From Bacteroidota bacterium (GTDB lineage Bacteria; Bacteroidota; Ignavibacteria; OLB7): a stretch of DNA of 64,000 bases. Made by a program: the position numbers and the translations under genes. This document shows positions 35,962 through 44,861 of the stretch, one piece after another. The DNA lies in contig JAFDZV010000006.1 of NCBI GenBank assembly GCA_018266795.1, forward strand, positions 1 through 64,000, written 5' to 3'. The notes under the pieces are model-generated. The model was not told where the DNA came from and ran no database searches. It saw nothing but the letters and a program-made list of their open reading frames with translations. Each line of letters opens with the position of its first letter. Position 1 is the stretch's first letter.

Positions 35962-36615
35962 ATGAACACCGCATCCGCTCTCCGAAGCTGCACGATGCGC
36001 AATCTGCTCCTGGCGGCCCTGCTCCTCACCGCCGCGCTCAGCTTCATCTCTCCACCCTACCCGAACGAGCTTCTGCTCCAGCATATCCCGACACTTCTCG
36101 GCACCGGCCTCCTTATCTGGTATGAACGGAGATTCGGCATGAGCATGGCCGCCTTCTCCTGTTCGATAGCCTTCCTCTTTCTGCACGTCGTCGGCGCACG
36201 ATGGATCTATTCCTATGTGCCGTACGATGCATGGTTCCAGAGTCTGTTCGGGTTCACGATCAGCGGCGCGTTCGGCTTTCATCGAAATCACTACGATCGC
36301 CTGGTGCATTTCTGCTACGGACTGCTCCTCTCGAACGTGGTGCGCGAGATTGCGCTCCGGCGTTTCGGCCTGCGTCCCGGCGTTGCGCGTTTCATCGCGG
36401 TGGAGTTCATCATGGCGAGCAGCATGCTCTACGAGCTGTTCGAATACTTGATTGCCGTCCTCCTCTCGCCGGAATCCGCGGAGGCATACAACGGGCAGCA
36501 GGGGGATATGTGGGATGCGCAGAAGGACATGGCGCTCGCGATGTTCGGCGCCCTGCTGACGATCGGAGCCGTCTGGCTGCGCGAACGCCGAGCCACGGCA
36601 GGGCCTGCCATCTGA
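35962..36615 (+). CDS. YjdF-like (DUF2238) inner-membrane protein
   Basis: A 217-residue polytopic membrane protein. It has about six hydrophobic segments, beginning NLLLAALLLTAALSFISP, and the family-specific loops HRNHYDRLVHFCYGLLLS and GQQGDMWDAQKDMALAMFG. The conserved Asp/His residues in those loops define DUF2238 (YjdF). The biochemical role is unknown. Translation may begin at ATG 35962 or at the in-frame ATG eleven codons later. The gene starts 46 bases after RNase P RNA and could share its transcript. Confidence 0.9.
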   Translation: MNTASALRSCTMRNLLLAALLLTAALSFISPPYPNELLLQHIPTLLGTGLLIWYERRFGMSMAAFSCSIAFLFLHVVGARWIYSYVPYDAWFQSLFGFTISGAFGFHRNHYDRLVHFCYGLLLSNVVREIALRRFGLRPGVARFIAVEFIMASSMLYELFEYLIAVLLSPESAEAYNGQQGDMWDAQKDMALAMFGALLTIGAVWLRERRATAGPAI

Positions 36616-36796
36616 AAGCTGCGGAACCGCCCGCCTTATCGTTATGAGATAATCACCCGCCCCGGCCTGCCGGAGACGAACTTGCTGTTGCCGGTTGCCC
36701 GGCATGATCGGATATTGCGCCTCACTCCGGCAGCACGCCGTATTACAGCGGCGCGTACACCCGCATTTCGAAAAGAACCCGACTACACGGCAGACA

Positions 36797-37114
36797 ATGT
36801 CCCGACTCGAGACGATGCTTGGCTTTCTGGAGCACGACCCCGACGATAGCTTCGCGCGTTATGCGGTGGCACTGGAATACATGAGCCTCAAGGAGTTCGA
36901 TCGCGCAGTGGAATATCTGGAGGCGTTGCGCGCGCGCGATCCGAACTATGTTGCCACGTACTATCAGCTTGGCCAGGCATACACCGCACTCGAGCAGTGG
37001 GACGCCGCCGAAGAGGCCTACCGCGCCGGCATTGCGACAAGCCGCACCGCCGGTGATCTGCATGCGGCAAGCGAGCTCGAAGCGGCGCTGGATGAACTGG
37101 ACACCCTACGATGA
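36797..37114 (+). CDS. Small tetratricopeptide-repeat protein
   Basis: A 105-residue soluble protein made of roughly two and a half TPR units: FARYAVALEYMSLKEFDRAVEYLEALRARDP, then YVATYYQLGQAYTALEQWDAAEEAYRAGI, each with the small/large residue spacing of TPR helices. It begins SRLETMLGFLEHDPDDSFARYAV, a form seen in short stand-alone TPR proteins. It probably mediates protein contacts. Its stop codon lies eight bases before the start of the OPRT-like gene, so the pair is very likely co-transcribed. Confidence 0.85.
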   Translation: MSRLETMLGFLEHDPDDSFARYAVALEYMSLKEFDRAVEYLEALRARDPNYVATYYQLGQAYTALEQWDAAEEAYRAGIATSRTAGDLHAASELEAALDELDTLR

Positions 37115-37121
37115 ACCGCTC

Positions 37122-37682
37122 ATGACCGGCGACGAGATCCTGGAGATACTGCGCAGCACCGGCGCGATCGTCGAGGGGCACTTCGAGCTTCCCGACGGCC
37201 TGCACACGGCCGCCGTTCTTCGCACCGTGAAGGCGACGCAGTTCGCGCCGTTCAATCGCAAGCTCTGTTTCGAAATCGTCCGCCACTTTCTCGAACTGGA
37301 TATTCACGTGGTGATAGCTGCGGGCGCAGGTGCGGTGCCGGTTGCGGTGGAGGTTGGGCGGCAGCTGGAAGCGCGCGCGATATTCGTTGACTCGTGCGGC
37401 GACATGCCGGCCCTGCATCCCGGCTTCGAGCTGCACGAGGGGGAACGCGCTATCGTAGTGCAGGGGGTTCTGCGGCACGACACGGAGATCGACGGCGTGG
37501 AGGCATTGTTGCGCAAGGCGAACGCGCGCCTGATCGGCATCGGCTCGATCATCGACGCACGGCAGGCGCGGCGGCGATACACGGTGAAGGATGTCGCGGC
37601 AATTCAGCTTTCACCCCCGGTGCATCCGGCCAACGACTGTCCCCTCTGCGCCGCGGGCATGGAGTTGATGCTCATGGATTGA
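37122..37682 (+). CDS. Orotate phosphoribosyltransferase-like protein without the PRPP motif
   Basis: A 186-residue protein that aligns end to end with short bacterial OPRTs: ILRSTGAIVEGHFELPDGLH at the N-terminus, VVIAAGAGAVPVAVEVGRQLEARAIFV in the middle, GIGSIIDARQ near the end, and the C-terminal NDCPLCAAGMEL. Active OPRTs have an acidic PRPP loop such as VEDVVTTG at the position that reads VQGVLRHDT here, and a lysine where this protein has DSCGD. The PRPP-binding acids and the TTG turn are therefore missing, although the frame is intact. It may bind a nucleotide-like ligand without catalysis, or use another substrate. Annotating it as PyrE would be unsafe. Confidence 0.8.
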   Translation: MTGDEILEILRSTGAIVEGHFELPDGLHTAAVLRTVKATQFAPFNRKLCFEIVRHFLELDIHVVIAAGAGAVPVAVEVGRQLEARAIFVDSCGDMPALHPGFELHEGERAIVVQGVLRHDTEIDGVEALLRKANARLIGIGSIIDARQARRRYTVKDVAAIQLSPPVHPANDCPLCAAGMELMLMD

Positions 37683-37702
37683 GCGGCGGCGAACACGCCT
37701 GC

Positions 37703-38557
37703 TCATGGTTCCTCCGGGCGCTCCCCTGCCAGACGGCGGGTGAGGTCCGCGAAGGCATCGAAGAGCTGAAGAAGCGATGGCTGCGCCGCGGCAATGGCGT
37801 TGCGCTGCGCCCGAACCACGGCCTCGTCGCCGCGAACGATCGGGCCGGTAAGTGCCGGCTCCGCCCCTGCAACGGCGGCACGTTCCACGCTCTCGCGCAT
37901 ATATCGCGCAACGAGTTCCTGGCTGATTGCCGGATCGAAGCCGGCGCGCCGATAGAGAGTCTCGGCTGCGGCAAAAAGCGCCACGGAGTAGTTCGAAGCC
38001 ATGGAGGCGGCCGCGTGATAGAGTGCCTGATGCTCTTCGGCAACCGTCACCGGCCGTGGCTCGATATCGTGCAGAAGGGAGAGCATGAACTCAATGGCCC
38101 CCGGGTCCGCGGCCGACACTCCCCACACCAGCCCGGGCGATATTGCCGCGTCGCCGGTGAAGGCACCGTTCGGATGCAGAACAATGGTTCGCGCTCCGCG
38201 CGCAGCGAAGGGGCCGAGCACCGCTCTCGTTGTTGCGCCGGAGGAGTGGATAACGGTAACCCCCTTCCAGCTCTCGCGCAGCGGAGCAAGCATCGCGGCA
38301 ACCGGTGCGATCGCGGCGTCCGCGGTTGCAATCCAGAGCGCGTCCATGCCGGCATCCGCAAACCGCACCGGATCGACGGTGACGAACGCCGGATCGAATC
38401 CGCCCGGAAGCGAAGGCGCCGCACTCCGCACGAGCACGGCCCGTACCCGATGCGGAAAGGTCCGGATGATGGCGCGGGCCAGTCGCCCGGATCCGACAAG
38501 CGCAAGTCGCGGAGTCCAGATGCCGGTACTCACGGTACTCATTGGTTGTTGGCTCAA
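37703..38557 (-). CDS. Rossmann-like and DUF2520 domain protein
   Basis: A 284-residue protein. An N-terminal NAD(P)-type Rossmann fold (LALVGSGRLARAIIRTF; ALWIATADAAIAPVAAMLA; VIHSSGATTRAVL; VLHPNGAF) precedes an all-helical C-terminal domain with EEHQALYHAAASMASNYSVAL and the final LTGPIVRGDEAVV. This is the F420-dependent-oxidoreductase-like plus DUF2520 architecture related to ketopantoate and pyrroline-5-carboxylate reductases. The substrate is unknown. Alternative starts within the first six codons are possible. The gene is convergent with the OPRT-like gene and divergent from the small lipoprotein gene. Confidence 0.88.
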   Translation of the reverse strand: MSQQPMSTVSTGIWTPRLALVGSGRLARAIIRTFPHRVRAVLVRSAAPSLPGGFDPAFVTVDPVRFADAGMDALWIATADAAIAPVAAMLAPLRESWKGVTVIHSSGATTRAVLGPFAARGARTIVLHPNGAFTGDAAISPGLVWGVSAADPGAIEFMLSLLHDIEPRPVTVAEEHQALYHAAASMASNYSVALFAAAETLYRRAGFDPAISQELVARYMRESVERAAVAGAEPALTGPIVRGDEAVVRAQRNAIAAAQPSLLQLFDAFADLTRRLAGERPEEP

Positions 38558-38640
38558 GCGATTCCCTGAATGCCCCGGCGGATTTCGCCGGCATGGAACG
38601 ACGGAATGCCGAGCCTCGAATTGTGATCGGTTACAATTAT

Positions 38641-38673
38641 TGTTCGTCGTTTGAATACGAACAAACGTATTTT
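38641..38673 (+). promoter_or_regulatory. Inverted repeats in a divergent promoter, possible operator
   Basis: TGTTCGT and ACGAACA form a perfect 7-bp inverted repeat separated by nine bases (38641-38663). It interleaves with CGTTTG / CAAACG (38648-38667) and is followed by the AT-rich TATTTT. The position between two divergent genes fits a regulator site. The sequence alone does not identify the regulator. Confidence 0.35.
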
Positions 38674-38755
38674 AGCCGGTCAAATTAACGATGCATTGCC
38701 CTTTCGGCATCACACGGGCACTGCAGGTATCAATCAATCACAAACAGATTCACAC

Positions 38756-39037
38756 ATGAAGACGCGCGCGTTCCTGCTTACTGCGCTCCTGGCTACCGGC
38801 CTTGTTTTCACGGCCTGCAAGAAGGACAAGGCTCCCGAGGGTGAGATGAAGAGCGGTGACTCCGCTGCTGCCCCGGCTGCCACTCCGGCCGCTACCCCGG
38901 CTCCGGCAACTTCCGCACCGGCTACGGCTGACACCAGCCATGCCGCTCCGGCAACGACCGCTCCTGCAACCGCGGCCCCGGCCGACACGATGCACAAGAG
39001 CGACGCCGCAAAGCCGGCCGATACGACGAAGCACTAA
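38756..39037 (+). CDS. Small Ala/Pro/Thr-rich lipoprotein
   Basis: A 93-residue protein with a lipoprotein signal (FLLTALLATGLVFTAC, Cys at about residue 21). A short charged segment (KKDKAPEGEMKSGDS) leads into a low-complexity tail of Ala, Pro, Thr and Ser that ends with Lys/His. Such tails are usually flexible spacers that hold the lipid anchor away from the membrane or bind the wall. No folded domain is evident. A very strong terminator follows directly, so it is a single-gene transcript. Confidence 0.8.
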   Translation: MKTRAFLLTALLATGLVFTACKKDKAPEGEMKSGDSAAAPAATPAATPAPATSAPATADTSHAAPATTAPATAAPADTMHKSDAAKPADTTKH

Positions 39038-39060
39038 TCGTTGCACCGTCTTGACAGTGT

Positions 39061-39098
39061 GAACAACCCTCGTCCGCAGTATGCGGCGAGGGTTGTTC
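39061..39098. terminator. Strong bidirectional intrinsic terminator
   Basis: A 12-bp perfect stem (GAACAACCCTCG / CGAGGGTTGTTC) with a smaller inner CGCA/TGCG pairing, 23 bases after the lipoprotein stop and between two convergent genes. Confidence 0.85.
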
Positions 39099-39162
39099 CG
39101 ATCCGTCCGAACAGGAAGTCCCGGCCGCACGTTGTGCCCGCCACCATCGCTTCGGCAATACT

Positions 39163-42100
39163 TCAGTGCTCCACCAGCACACCGGCCCGCGTTGTGGATG
39201 TTCCGTTGATCAACTGCAGCCAGTAGATGCCGGATGCAAGATCGCGGGAATCGAACGCGGCGTGATACACCCCCGGCCCAACCTCATCATCGAACAACCT
39301 TCGCACCGCGCGCCCGTTTCCATCCAGCACCAGCAGCACCGCCCTCCCCTTCTCGAGTGCACTGAACTCCACGTCGGCCGCATCCCGAACGGGCATCTCG
39401 CGAAGAGAGATGCGGGCCGCCGAAGCGGTCTCGAGCAATCGCCGGCCGCCGTTGGTGCAGATGCCGAGCAGTACGAAGGAGCCTGCAACCGTATCACGCA
39501 ATGGAAGCACGGCCGCCGTCCGCGCACGCTCCACAACGGCATCGCTGAACCGAAGCGCCGTACTGTCCGCATCACCGAGCATGGCGCGGGCATGAAGTAT
39601 CGCAACGATGCCGGTATCGGGCATCAGCCCGCGTGCCTCCAGCGTCACCTCGCGGTCCGTTCCATTGAAGGCGCTGCCGGTGATCGCGGCCGCAATGCCC
39701 GCACCACCCTCGGCTTCCACCGGCAGGAGCAGGGTTCTGTTGAATCGCAATCGCGCGCGCACAAGGAGCGTATCGTTCACAACGGCATTGGGTCCCTGCT
39801 CGATCGTCAGCCGCATGTTCACCGCACTCCCCGCCGCCGCACTTATGCGTTCGAGGCGAAGCAGTGGCCGCGTACGCTCCTCCACCAGCACCGCCGTAAG
39901 CGTCAAGGCCATGGAGTCCGCACACGGCGAATCGATATGCACCGTTGCCGCTCCGTTCAGCGTGTCCGCCAGCGTCGCGGGTTGATACTCGATCTGCACC
40001 TGCACGGAATCACCGGCCGGTACAACGGTTGACGGCGACGGTGCAACGATGCGAACGCCACCGGTTGCACCACCAAGCATCAGACTGCCGATCGTGCACG
40101 GGAGCGCGCCGTGATTGACCAGCCGGACCGAATCGGTACGCGTTTCGCCAACGGCAACCGTATCGAAATCGATCCCAGGCGAGGCCAGCACCGCGTGCCC
40201 CGCATCGTGCGCGCCCGCCAATGCCACGGCGATCCGCCTGTTGCACGGCAGCGAACGGAACTGCACCGTATCGAAGCGCGCTCCCGGTGTCGCCGGGTGG
40301 AATCGCACCGCAAGGTCCATCGAATCGCCGGGTGCAAGGACAACCGGCGGGGACGGCGCCAGATCGAAGTCCGCGGAGAGCGCGCGGTCCAGCACAACGG
40401 AGTCCGCCACATCGCCGCGGTTGCGAAGCACGACATGCGCCACGGCCATTGTATCGCAGAACGACAGGATGCCGAAATCCAACTCGCTCGTGTTCGAAGC
40501 AAGCTCAACGGCATTGCGAACACCGCTCAACGGAACAACGAGGATGGAGTCGCAGCCAGGAATGCGAATTCGAATGCTGTCACTGACGGCGCCGCGGGCA
40601 TCGGGCGCCATGCCCACCGTGATCTGCATCGTATCGCCGGGAACATATGGACCGCTGCGGTAGGCCAGCGTTGCCGACGACGGACGCGTGGTTGCCGCAT
40701 CGATCTCGCCCAGCGTAGTGGAGCTTTCGTTGACAACCTTCAGCACCGTAGCGGGGAGCGCGTCGCAGCCGTTCGTGACTCCGAAGTCTAGCGAGTTCAC
40801 GAGTGCCCGAAGACGAAGTGTGTCGTTCCGGACATCGAACGGAACGTTGAGCGTGATGCCGCTTCCGCCGGACGACTCCACCGTAAGCCCGCCATCGCGC
40901 GCGCCGAGTGCGCCCGGCGTGTACAGAACGCGCACCACGACGCTGTCGCCCGGTGCAATAGTGCGTCCGGCAACGGAGTCCAGCAGGCGAAACTCCGATG
41001 CATCGGTCCCTTCGATCAACCCGCGATCGAAATCCAGCGGCACGTCGCCATGATTCCCGAGCGTGATACGGAGCGTGTCCGGCTCCTTCGGCGCACAGAG
41101 CAAGCGGACCGGCGCCGGGCGCCCGATTGTCAGATAGGCACGCTTGCGCCGCTCGGCTGTAAGCGTGTAGGTCCATGTATCCGGGCAGCCCGAGATTCCG
41201 AAGCGAACACTTCCGCCGTAGGAGCCTTCCGTCATCTCCGAAAAACGGAGCACGATCGAAACGCTTTCGCCGGGTGCCAGCACGTAGGGGAACGCCGGTG
41301 CGGCAACGCTGAATGCTGGGGACGTGAGGACCGGAGCCGTTACGGTGATGGGCGTTGTGCCGCGATTGGAAAGGGTGATGATGCGATCAACCAACGGTAT
41401 CGCCAGCGGGACGATGCCGAAGTCTATCGTTGCGCCGGAAGCAGGAACAACCTGCGGCGCATTCGCACCGACGTTCACCGCAATCACCCCCAGCCGCTGC
41501 CCGCACGCTCCTCCTCCCTTCACGATCACATAGCCGAGGCCGGCATTGGGGCCGCCGAGCAGATTCCGCAACCGCAGGTGAAGGGCCAGCTTCCCGCCGG
41601 ACGGCAGGGTTGCGGGAAGCGCGGGATTGGTTGTGAAGATCCCCGTGAGCGCCCCCCCGAGCGATATGGATTCCGCGCTCACCGGATCGGCGGCGAGGTT
41701 CGTGAACGTGATTGTTGTGTCCAGTGTGTCGTGGCATGTGGACTGCGCAAGATCGAGCGCGCCCAGCGGGTACGGACGCACCACCGGCGAGGGAGTGTAG
41801 CCGTACGCGTCGGCGGCAGAGTAGCCGTACAGGAGCAGCCCCACGGAATCGGGCGACTCCACCGTATGATCGCCGGGCCCGAATTCCTGGATGCCGATCG
41901 TGAAGCCGCCGCTCTGCATGCGCCGTGTCCAGACCGGCGGGGCGCCGTCGATCACCACTCCGGCCTCGTCCGCAGCCGGCATCATCACGCTCGCAAAGTG
42001 ACGCCAGCCGACGGCGGGACCTGCGTCGGTACGCGGCGCCATGGAAGGTATCGCGAAACGATACGAATGCGTCCACTGGTCGAACGGCGGCACCGTTGCC

Positions 42101-43101
42101 ATCGAGGGATCGCCGTAGGCCTGCGATCGATCCTGCAGCCCCTGCGACGTGCTGGTGATGAACTGCTGAACCAGCACCGGATTGCTGGCCGTGATCTCGT
42201 AGATCGTATCGAGCAGCGCAGTCATCCTCTGCCCCGCTCCCAGCACGATCGGATCGCCGCTGACATGCACAGTCGTTCCGGCACATCGTGCAATCACGGT
42301 TACGAGCGCCAGTTGCTGGCGTTGAAGCGGCCCCGCTACGAAGTGCGTTCCCCAGGCATCCACGTGCGGCAACGACTCCAGCAACGGATTGCACGTATGC
42401 TCCACGCCGGCAACGATGTCCGCACAGACCGAACCGCCGGTCACCGCACACGGCTTGTCCGCAAGTATCGTGGTGCCGGTAAGCTCCACGTTCGACGCCG
42501 CCGCCGTCAGCGTCTGATAGACATCCCCTCTGTTCAACTGAACCGTATACGGCACGCCCGCGCCATGGCCGTCGCGCGTCGGGTTTGAAGGTGTGATGGT
42601 CACAGTGGTTCCATCATGCACGCCGACTACGGCCAGCATGTCGCCGTCCATGGTTGCGTCGGAGGAGGCCGCCATGTACTCGAAGCCCAGCAGCGAATCG
42701 GGAATCGCCGCGAATGCCTCGGAGGCGAAGCTGCGATCGAGCAGGAGCGTTGCAGTGATCGGCGCGTCGCTGGTGATCTGAATCGTTGAACGGAAGATGC
42801 CCGGCAGTTCCGTAAGCATCACGCGGGCTGAATCCAGGATCACCTCCTCAGAGATCCCGGCCGCGATCGGAATCACATCCGTGGTTCCCGTGGAGGAGTA
42901 CAGCAGCCGGGCGGTCGTACCGGTTGTGCTGGTAAGAAGGAGACGCGGTCGCGGCGGAATGTAGTTGTTCGCAATCGAGGTATACGGTACGGTCAGCACG
43001 AACGAACGCCCAGAGCCCGCGATCTGAGCGAACGCCCTGGTGCCCGTTATGGAAAGCAGCAGGAGAACGGCGGGAAGAATGCGTAGCGCGCGCTGAATCA
43101 T
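39163..43101 (-). CDS. Large surface protein: IgGFc-binding-type domain, choice-of-anchor repeats, sorting tail
   Basis: A 1312-residue exported protein. A signal peptide (LPAVLLLLSITGTRAFAQ) is followed at about residues 30-430 by a domain resembling the bacterial IgGFc-binding N-terminal family (SDAPITATLLLDRSFAS, VVGVHDGTTVTITPS, ADKPCAVTGGSVCADI, LPHVDAWGTHFVAGPL). From about 450 to 1150 there are repeated beta-sandwich units of the choice-of-anchor D/ASPM-SPD2-Hydin type, each with VLAPGDSMDLAVRFHP-like strands. The last 75 residues (DGNGRAVRRLFDDEVGPGVY, DLASGIYWLQL) look like a type IX sorting domain. It is likely a cell-surface adhesin or structural protein; the ligand is unknown. Confidence 0.9.
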   Translation of the reverse strand: MIQRALRILPAVLLLLSITGTRAFAQIAGSGRSFVLTVPYTSIANNYIPPRPRLLLTSTTGTTARLLYSSTGTTDVIPIAAGISEEVILDSARVMLTELPGIFRSTIQITSDAPITATLLLDRSFASEAFAAIPDSLLGFEYMAASSDATMDGDMLAVVGVHDGTTVTITPSNPTRDGHGAGVPYTVQLNRGDVYQTLTAAASNVELTGTTILADKPCAVTGGSVCADIVAGVEHTCNPLLESLPHVDAWGTHFVAGPLQRQQLALVTVIARCAGTTVHVSGDPIVLGAGQRMTALLDTIYEITASNPVLVQQFITSTSQGLQDRSQAYGDPSMATVPPFDQWTHSYRFAIPSMAPRTDAGPAVGWRHFASVMMPAADEAGVVIDGAPPVWTRRMQSGGFTIGIQEFGPGDHTVESPDSVGLLLYGYSAADAYGYTPSPVVRPYPLGALDLAQSTCHDTLDTTITFTNLAADPVSAESISLGGALTGIFTTNPALPATLPSGGKLALHLRLRNLLGGPNAGLGYVIVKGGGACGQRLGVIAVNVGANAPQVVPASGATIDFGIVPLAIPLVDRIITLSNRGTTPITVTAPVLTSPAFSVAAPAFPYVLAPGESVSIVLRFSEMTEGSYGGSVRFGISGCPDTWTYTLTAERRKRAYLTIGRPAPVRLLCAPKEPDTLRITLGNHGDVPLDFDRGLIEGTDASEFRLLDSVAGRTIAPGDSVVVRVLYTPGALGARDGGLTVESSGGSGITLNVPFDVRNDTLRLRALVNSLDFGVTNGCDALPATVLKVVNESSTTLGEIDAATTRPSSATLAYRSGPYVPGDTMQITVGMAPDARGAVSDSIRIRIPGCDSILVVPLSGVRNAVELASNTSELDFGILSFCDTMAVAHVVLRNRGDVADSVVLDRALSADFDLAPSPPVVLAPGDSMDLAVRFHPATPGARFDTVQFRSLPCNRRIAVALAGAHDAGHAVLASPGIDFDTVAVGETRTDSVRLVNHGALPCTIGSLMLGGATGGVRIVAPSPSTVVPAGDSVQVQIEYQPATLADTLNGAATVHIDSPCADSMALTLTAVLVEERTRPLLRLERISAAAGSAVNMRLTIEQGPNAVVNDTLLVRARLRFNRTLLLPVEAEGGAGIAAAITGSAFNGTDREVTLEARGLMPDTGIVAILHARAMLGDADSTALRFSDAVVERARTAAVLPLRDTVAGSFVLLGICTNGGRRLLETASAARISLREMPVRDAADVEFSALEKGRAVLLVLDGNGRAVRRLFDDEVGPGVYHAAFDSRDLASGIYWLQLINGTSTTRAGVLVEH

Positions 43102-43193
43102 TGATCGAGGGTCCTGAAGGTCTGCTCGAAATGATACGACAACTCCGCGGTTCCCGCAGCGTTAAAAGCGCCGAACATCGACCGCTGAAAACG

Positions 43194-43221
43194 CGAAGCG
43201 CGGCCAAACGGCCGCGCTTCG
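43194..43221 (-). terminator. Intrinsic terminator of the FAA hydrolase gene
   Basis: A 12-bp perfect stem (CGAAGCGCGGCC / GGCCGCGCTTCG) with a 4-base loop; on the minus strand it is followed by CGTTTTC, about 60 bases after the stop at 43282. Confidence 0.85.
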
Positions 43222-43281
43222 ATTGCGCTCGTCGAGTGCAGGCATCCCACGATCCGCCGGATGCTTGGAACATCCCGTTCG

Positions 43282-44241
43282 CTATGGCCCCACACGCTTG
43301 ACGGTGTTCCGCAGAGTGCCGAGCAGATCGATCTCGCATTCCACAACATCACCATCCTTCAGCCACCAGTTGTCCGTGATCTTCGAGCCGTTCAGTTCCA
43401 GGAAGCAGCCGGTGCCGACGGTTCCGGAGCCGATCACGTCGCCCGGATAGAGCGTTACACCGTACGATGCCCGCTCGAGGATCTGCGCGAACGTCCATGT
43501 CATATCGCGCAGGTTGCCGCGCGAAACCTCCGTGCCGTTGACGCGCGTCACCATCGTGAGATCGTATCGCTCGCCGTTCTCGCCCGGAATGCGCTGTGCG
43601 GCAAGCTCGTCGCGTGTTGCCAGATACGGACCGATGGAGGTTGCAAAGTCCTTCCCCTTCGCCGGCCCCAGGTTCAGCTTCATCTCCTCCATCTGCAGCG
43701 CCCGGGCGGACCAGTCGTTCATCACCGTGTAGCCGGCAATGTAGTCATCCGCCTCGGAGGCCTTGATATTCCGCCCCTCACGGCCAATCACGATTGCACA
43801 CTCCAACTCGAAGTCCAACCTGTTCAGATGCAGATCCTGCACCGCAACGTCGCCGGGTCCGGTAACGGCCTGATGGTTGGTGAAATAGAATATCGGGAAC
43901 AGATCGAACTCCGGGATCATCTCCACACCCCGATTGCGCCGCGCCGCCTCCACGTGCTGCCGGAATGCGTAGCCGTCGCGCATCGAGGTTGGGCGCGGGA
44001 TGGGCGCAAGCAACACCACCTCGCTCAGAAGCGCTCCCCGCCCCCGCATCCCGGCATCGGTGGCCGCGGCCTCCACCACGGAGCGTGCCTGGCTCATTCC
44101 CCCTTCGCCGTGCTGGAGAAGTTCCAGCACCGAAGCAATGTTCATGGCGTCCTGAAGATCCACGATCCGGTCGCCGACGATTGCGCCCGGGCGGCCTGCC
44201 GCGGCTGACCCGCCGCGTGTGACATAGGTGACGAGTTTCAT
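43282..44241 (-). CDS. Fumarylacetoacetate hydrolase-family protein
   Basis: A 319-residue FAH-superfamily enzyme. The metal site is visible in LDFELECAIVIGREGRNI (two glutamates) and the later aspartate in YTVMNDWSAR. It also has the active-site KGKDFATSIGPYL and the terminal GDVIGSGTVGTG and LKDGDVVECEI. The family cleaves carbon-carbon bonds in acylpyruvates such as fumarylacetoacetate, or decarboxylates related diacids in aromatic catabolism. The N-terminal cap (MKLVTYVTRGG) fits the longer fumarylacetoacetase-like subgroup. No catabolic partners are adjacent, so the substrate is open. ATG 44241 starts the conserved sequence, but no clear ribosome site is seen. Confidence 0.92.
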   Translation of the reverse strand: MKLVTYVTRGGSAAAGRPGAIVGDRIVDLQDAMNIASVLELLQHGEGGMSQARSVVEAAATDAGMRGRGALLSEVVLLAPIPRPTSMRDGYAFRQHVEAARRNRGVEMIPEFDLFPIFYFTNHQAVTGPGDVAVQDLHLNRLDFELECAIVIGREGRNIKASEADDYIAGYTVMNDWSARALQMEEMKLNLGPAKGKDFATSIGPYLATRDELAAQRIPGENGERYDLTMVTRVNGTEVSRGNLRDMTWTFAQILERASYGVTLYPGDVIGSGTVGTGCFLELNGSKITDNWWLKDGDVVECEIDLLGTLRNTVKRVGP

Positions 44242-44326
44242 CTGTTGGTAGAATGGTTGCCGGCAACGGGCTCGGTTCCAGCCGGCGTCGGTGAGGTTGT
44301 TGATTGATTCGGAGTTCCTTTCGAAA

Positions 44327-44352
44327 CCGGCCGGCAATAGCCCGCCGGCCGG
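44327..44352 (-). terminator. Intrinsic terminator of the YqaA-like gene
   Basis: A 9-bp perfect stem (CCGGCCGGC / GCCGGCCGG) with an 8-base loop and a following TTTCG on the minus strand, 28 bases after the stop at 44380. Confidence 0.75.
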
Positions 44353-44379
44353 CCTTGCAGCAGCTATGGATAGGAACTC

Positions 44380-44814
44380 TCAGTAGAACGCCACGAGCAA
44401 CGCGTATCGCGCGATCCGCACGCTGAACGCCGTGACGATGAAGAAGGCGAGCTGCACCCGCATCACGCCGGCAACCAGCGTGAGCGGATCGCCGACAACG
44501 GGAAGCCACGAGAGGAGCAGGCTCCACTTCCCGTAGCGCTCCGTCCATGCAACGGCACGACGCCCGCCCCTGCTTGCCATGGCGCGGCCGAGAACGGTCT
44601 CGCCGCTCTTGCGCCCCAGCCAGTAGTTGAAGGATACTCCAAGGCAGTTCCCCGCCGAGGCCCAGAACAGGGCCTCGATCGGCGGCAGGCCGGCGCGCAG
44701 CGCGGCATAGAGTGCCACTTCGGAGCTGAGCGGTACAAGCGTTGCAGCGATGAACGAGATCACCAGGAGGCCGAGGCCGCCGTAGGTTGTTATGATGCCG
44801 TGGATGTCGCTCAT
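44380..44814 (-). CDS. YqaA/DedA-related (VTT-domain) membrane protein
   Basis: A 144-residue membrane protein of the YqaA branch of the SNARE-associated/DedA (VTT) superfamily. It shows SFIAATLVPLSSEVALYAAL, then ASAGNCLGVSFNYWLGRKSG and WLPVVGDPLTLVAGVMRV, the last being the glycine/proline re-entrant motif of the family. Helices lie at about residues 10-40, 45-62, 95-115 and 120-142. DedA relatives move lipid carriers across membranes, but the role of the YqaA branch is less clear. It is upstream of the FAA hydrolase gene on the same strand, separated by its own terminator. Confidence 0.9.
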   Translation of the reverse strand: MSDIHGIITTYGGLGLLVISFIAATLVPLSSEVALYAALRAGLPPIEALFWASAGNCLGVSFNYWLGRKSGETVLGRAMASRGGRRAVAWTERYGKWSLLLSWLPVVGDPLTLVAGVMRVQLAFFIVTAFSVRIARYALLVAFY

Positions 44815-44861
44815 GAAGACCGGCCAATATACAGGCCGCGGAGCGAATGGCGATGGGGAGG

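Noticed and set aside
37122-37682. Assignment as pyrE
   Set aside because: The sequence is OPRT-like, but the PRPP loop and the nearby lysine are missing, so naming it as a functional orotate phosphoribosyltransferase is not justified.
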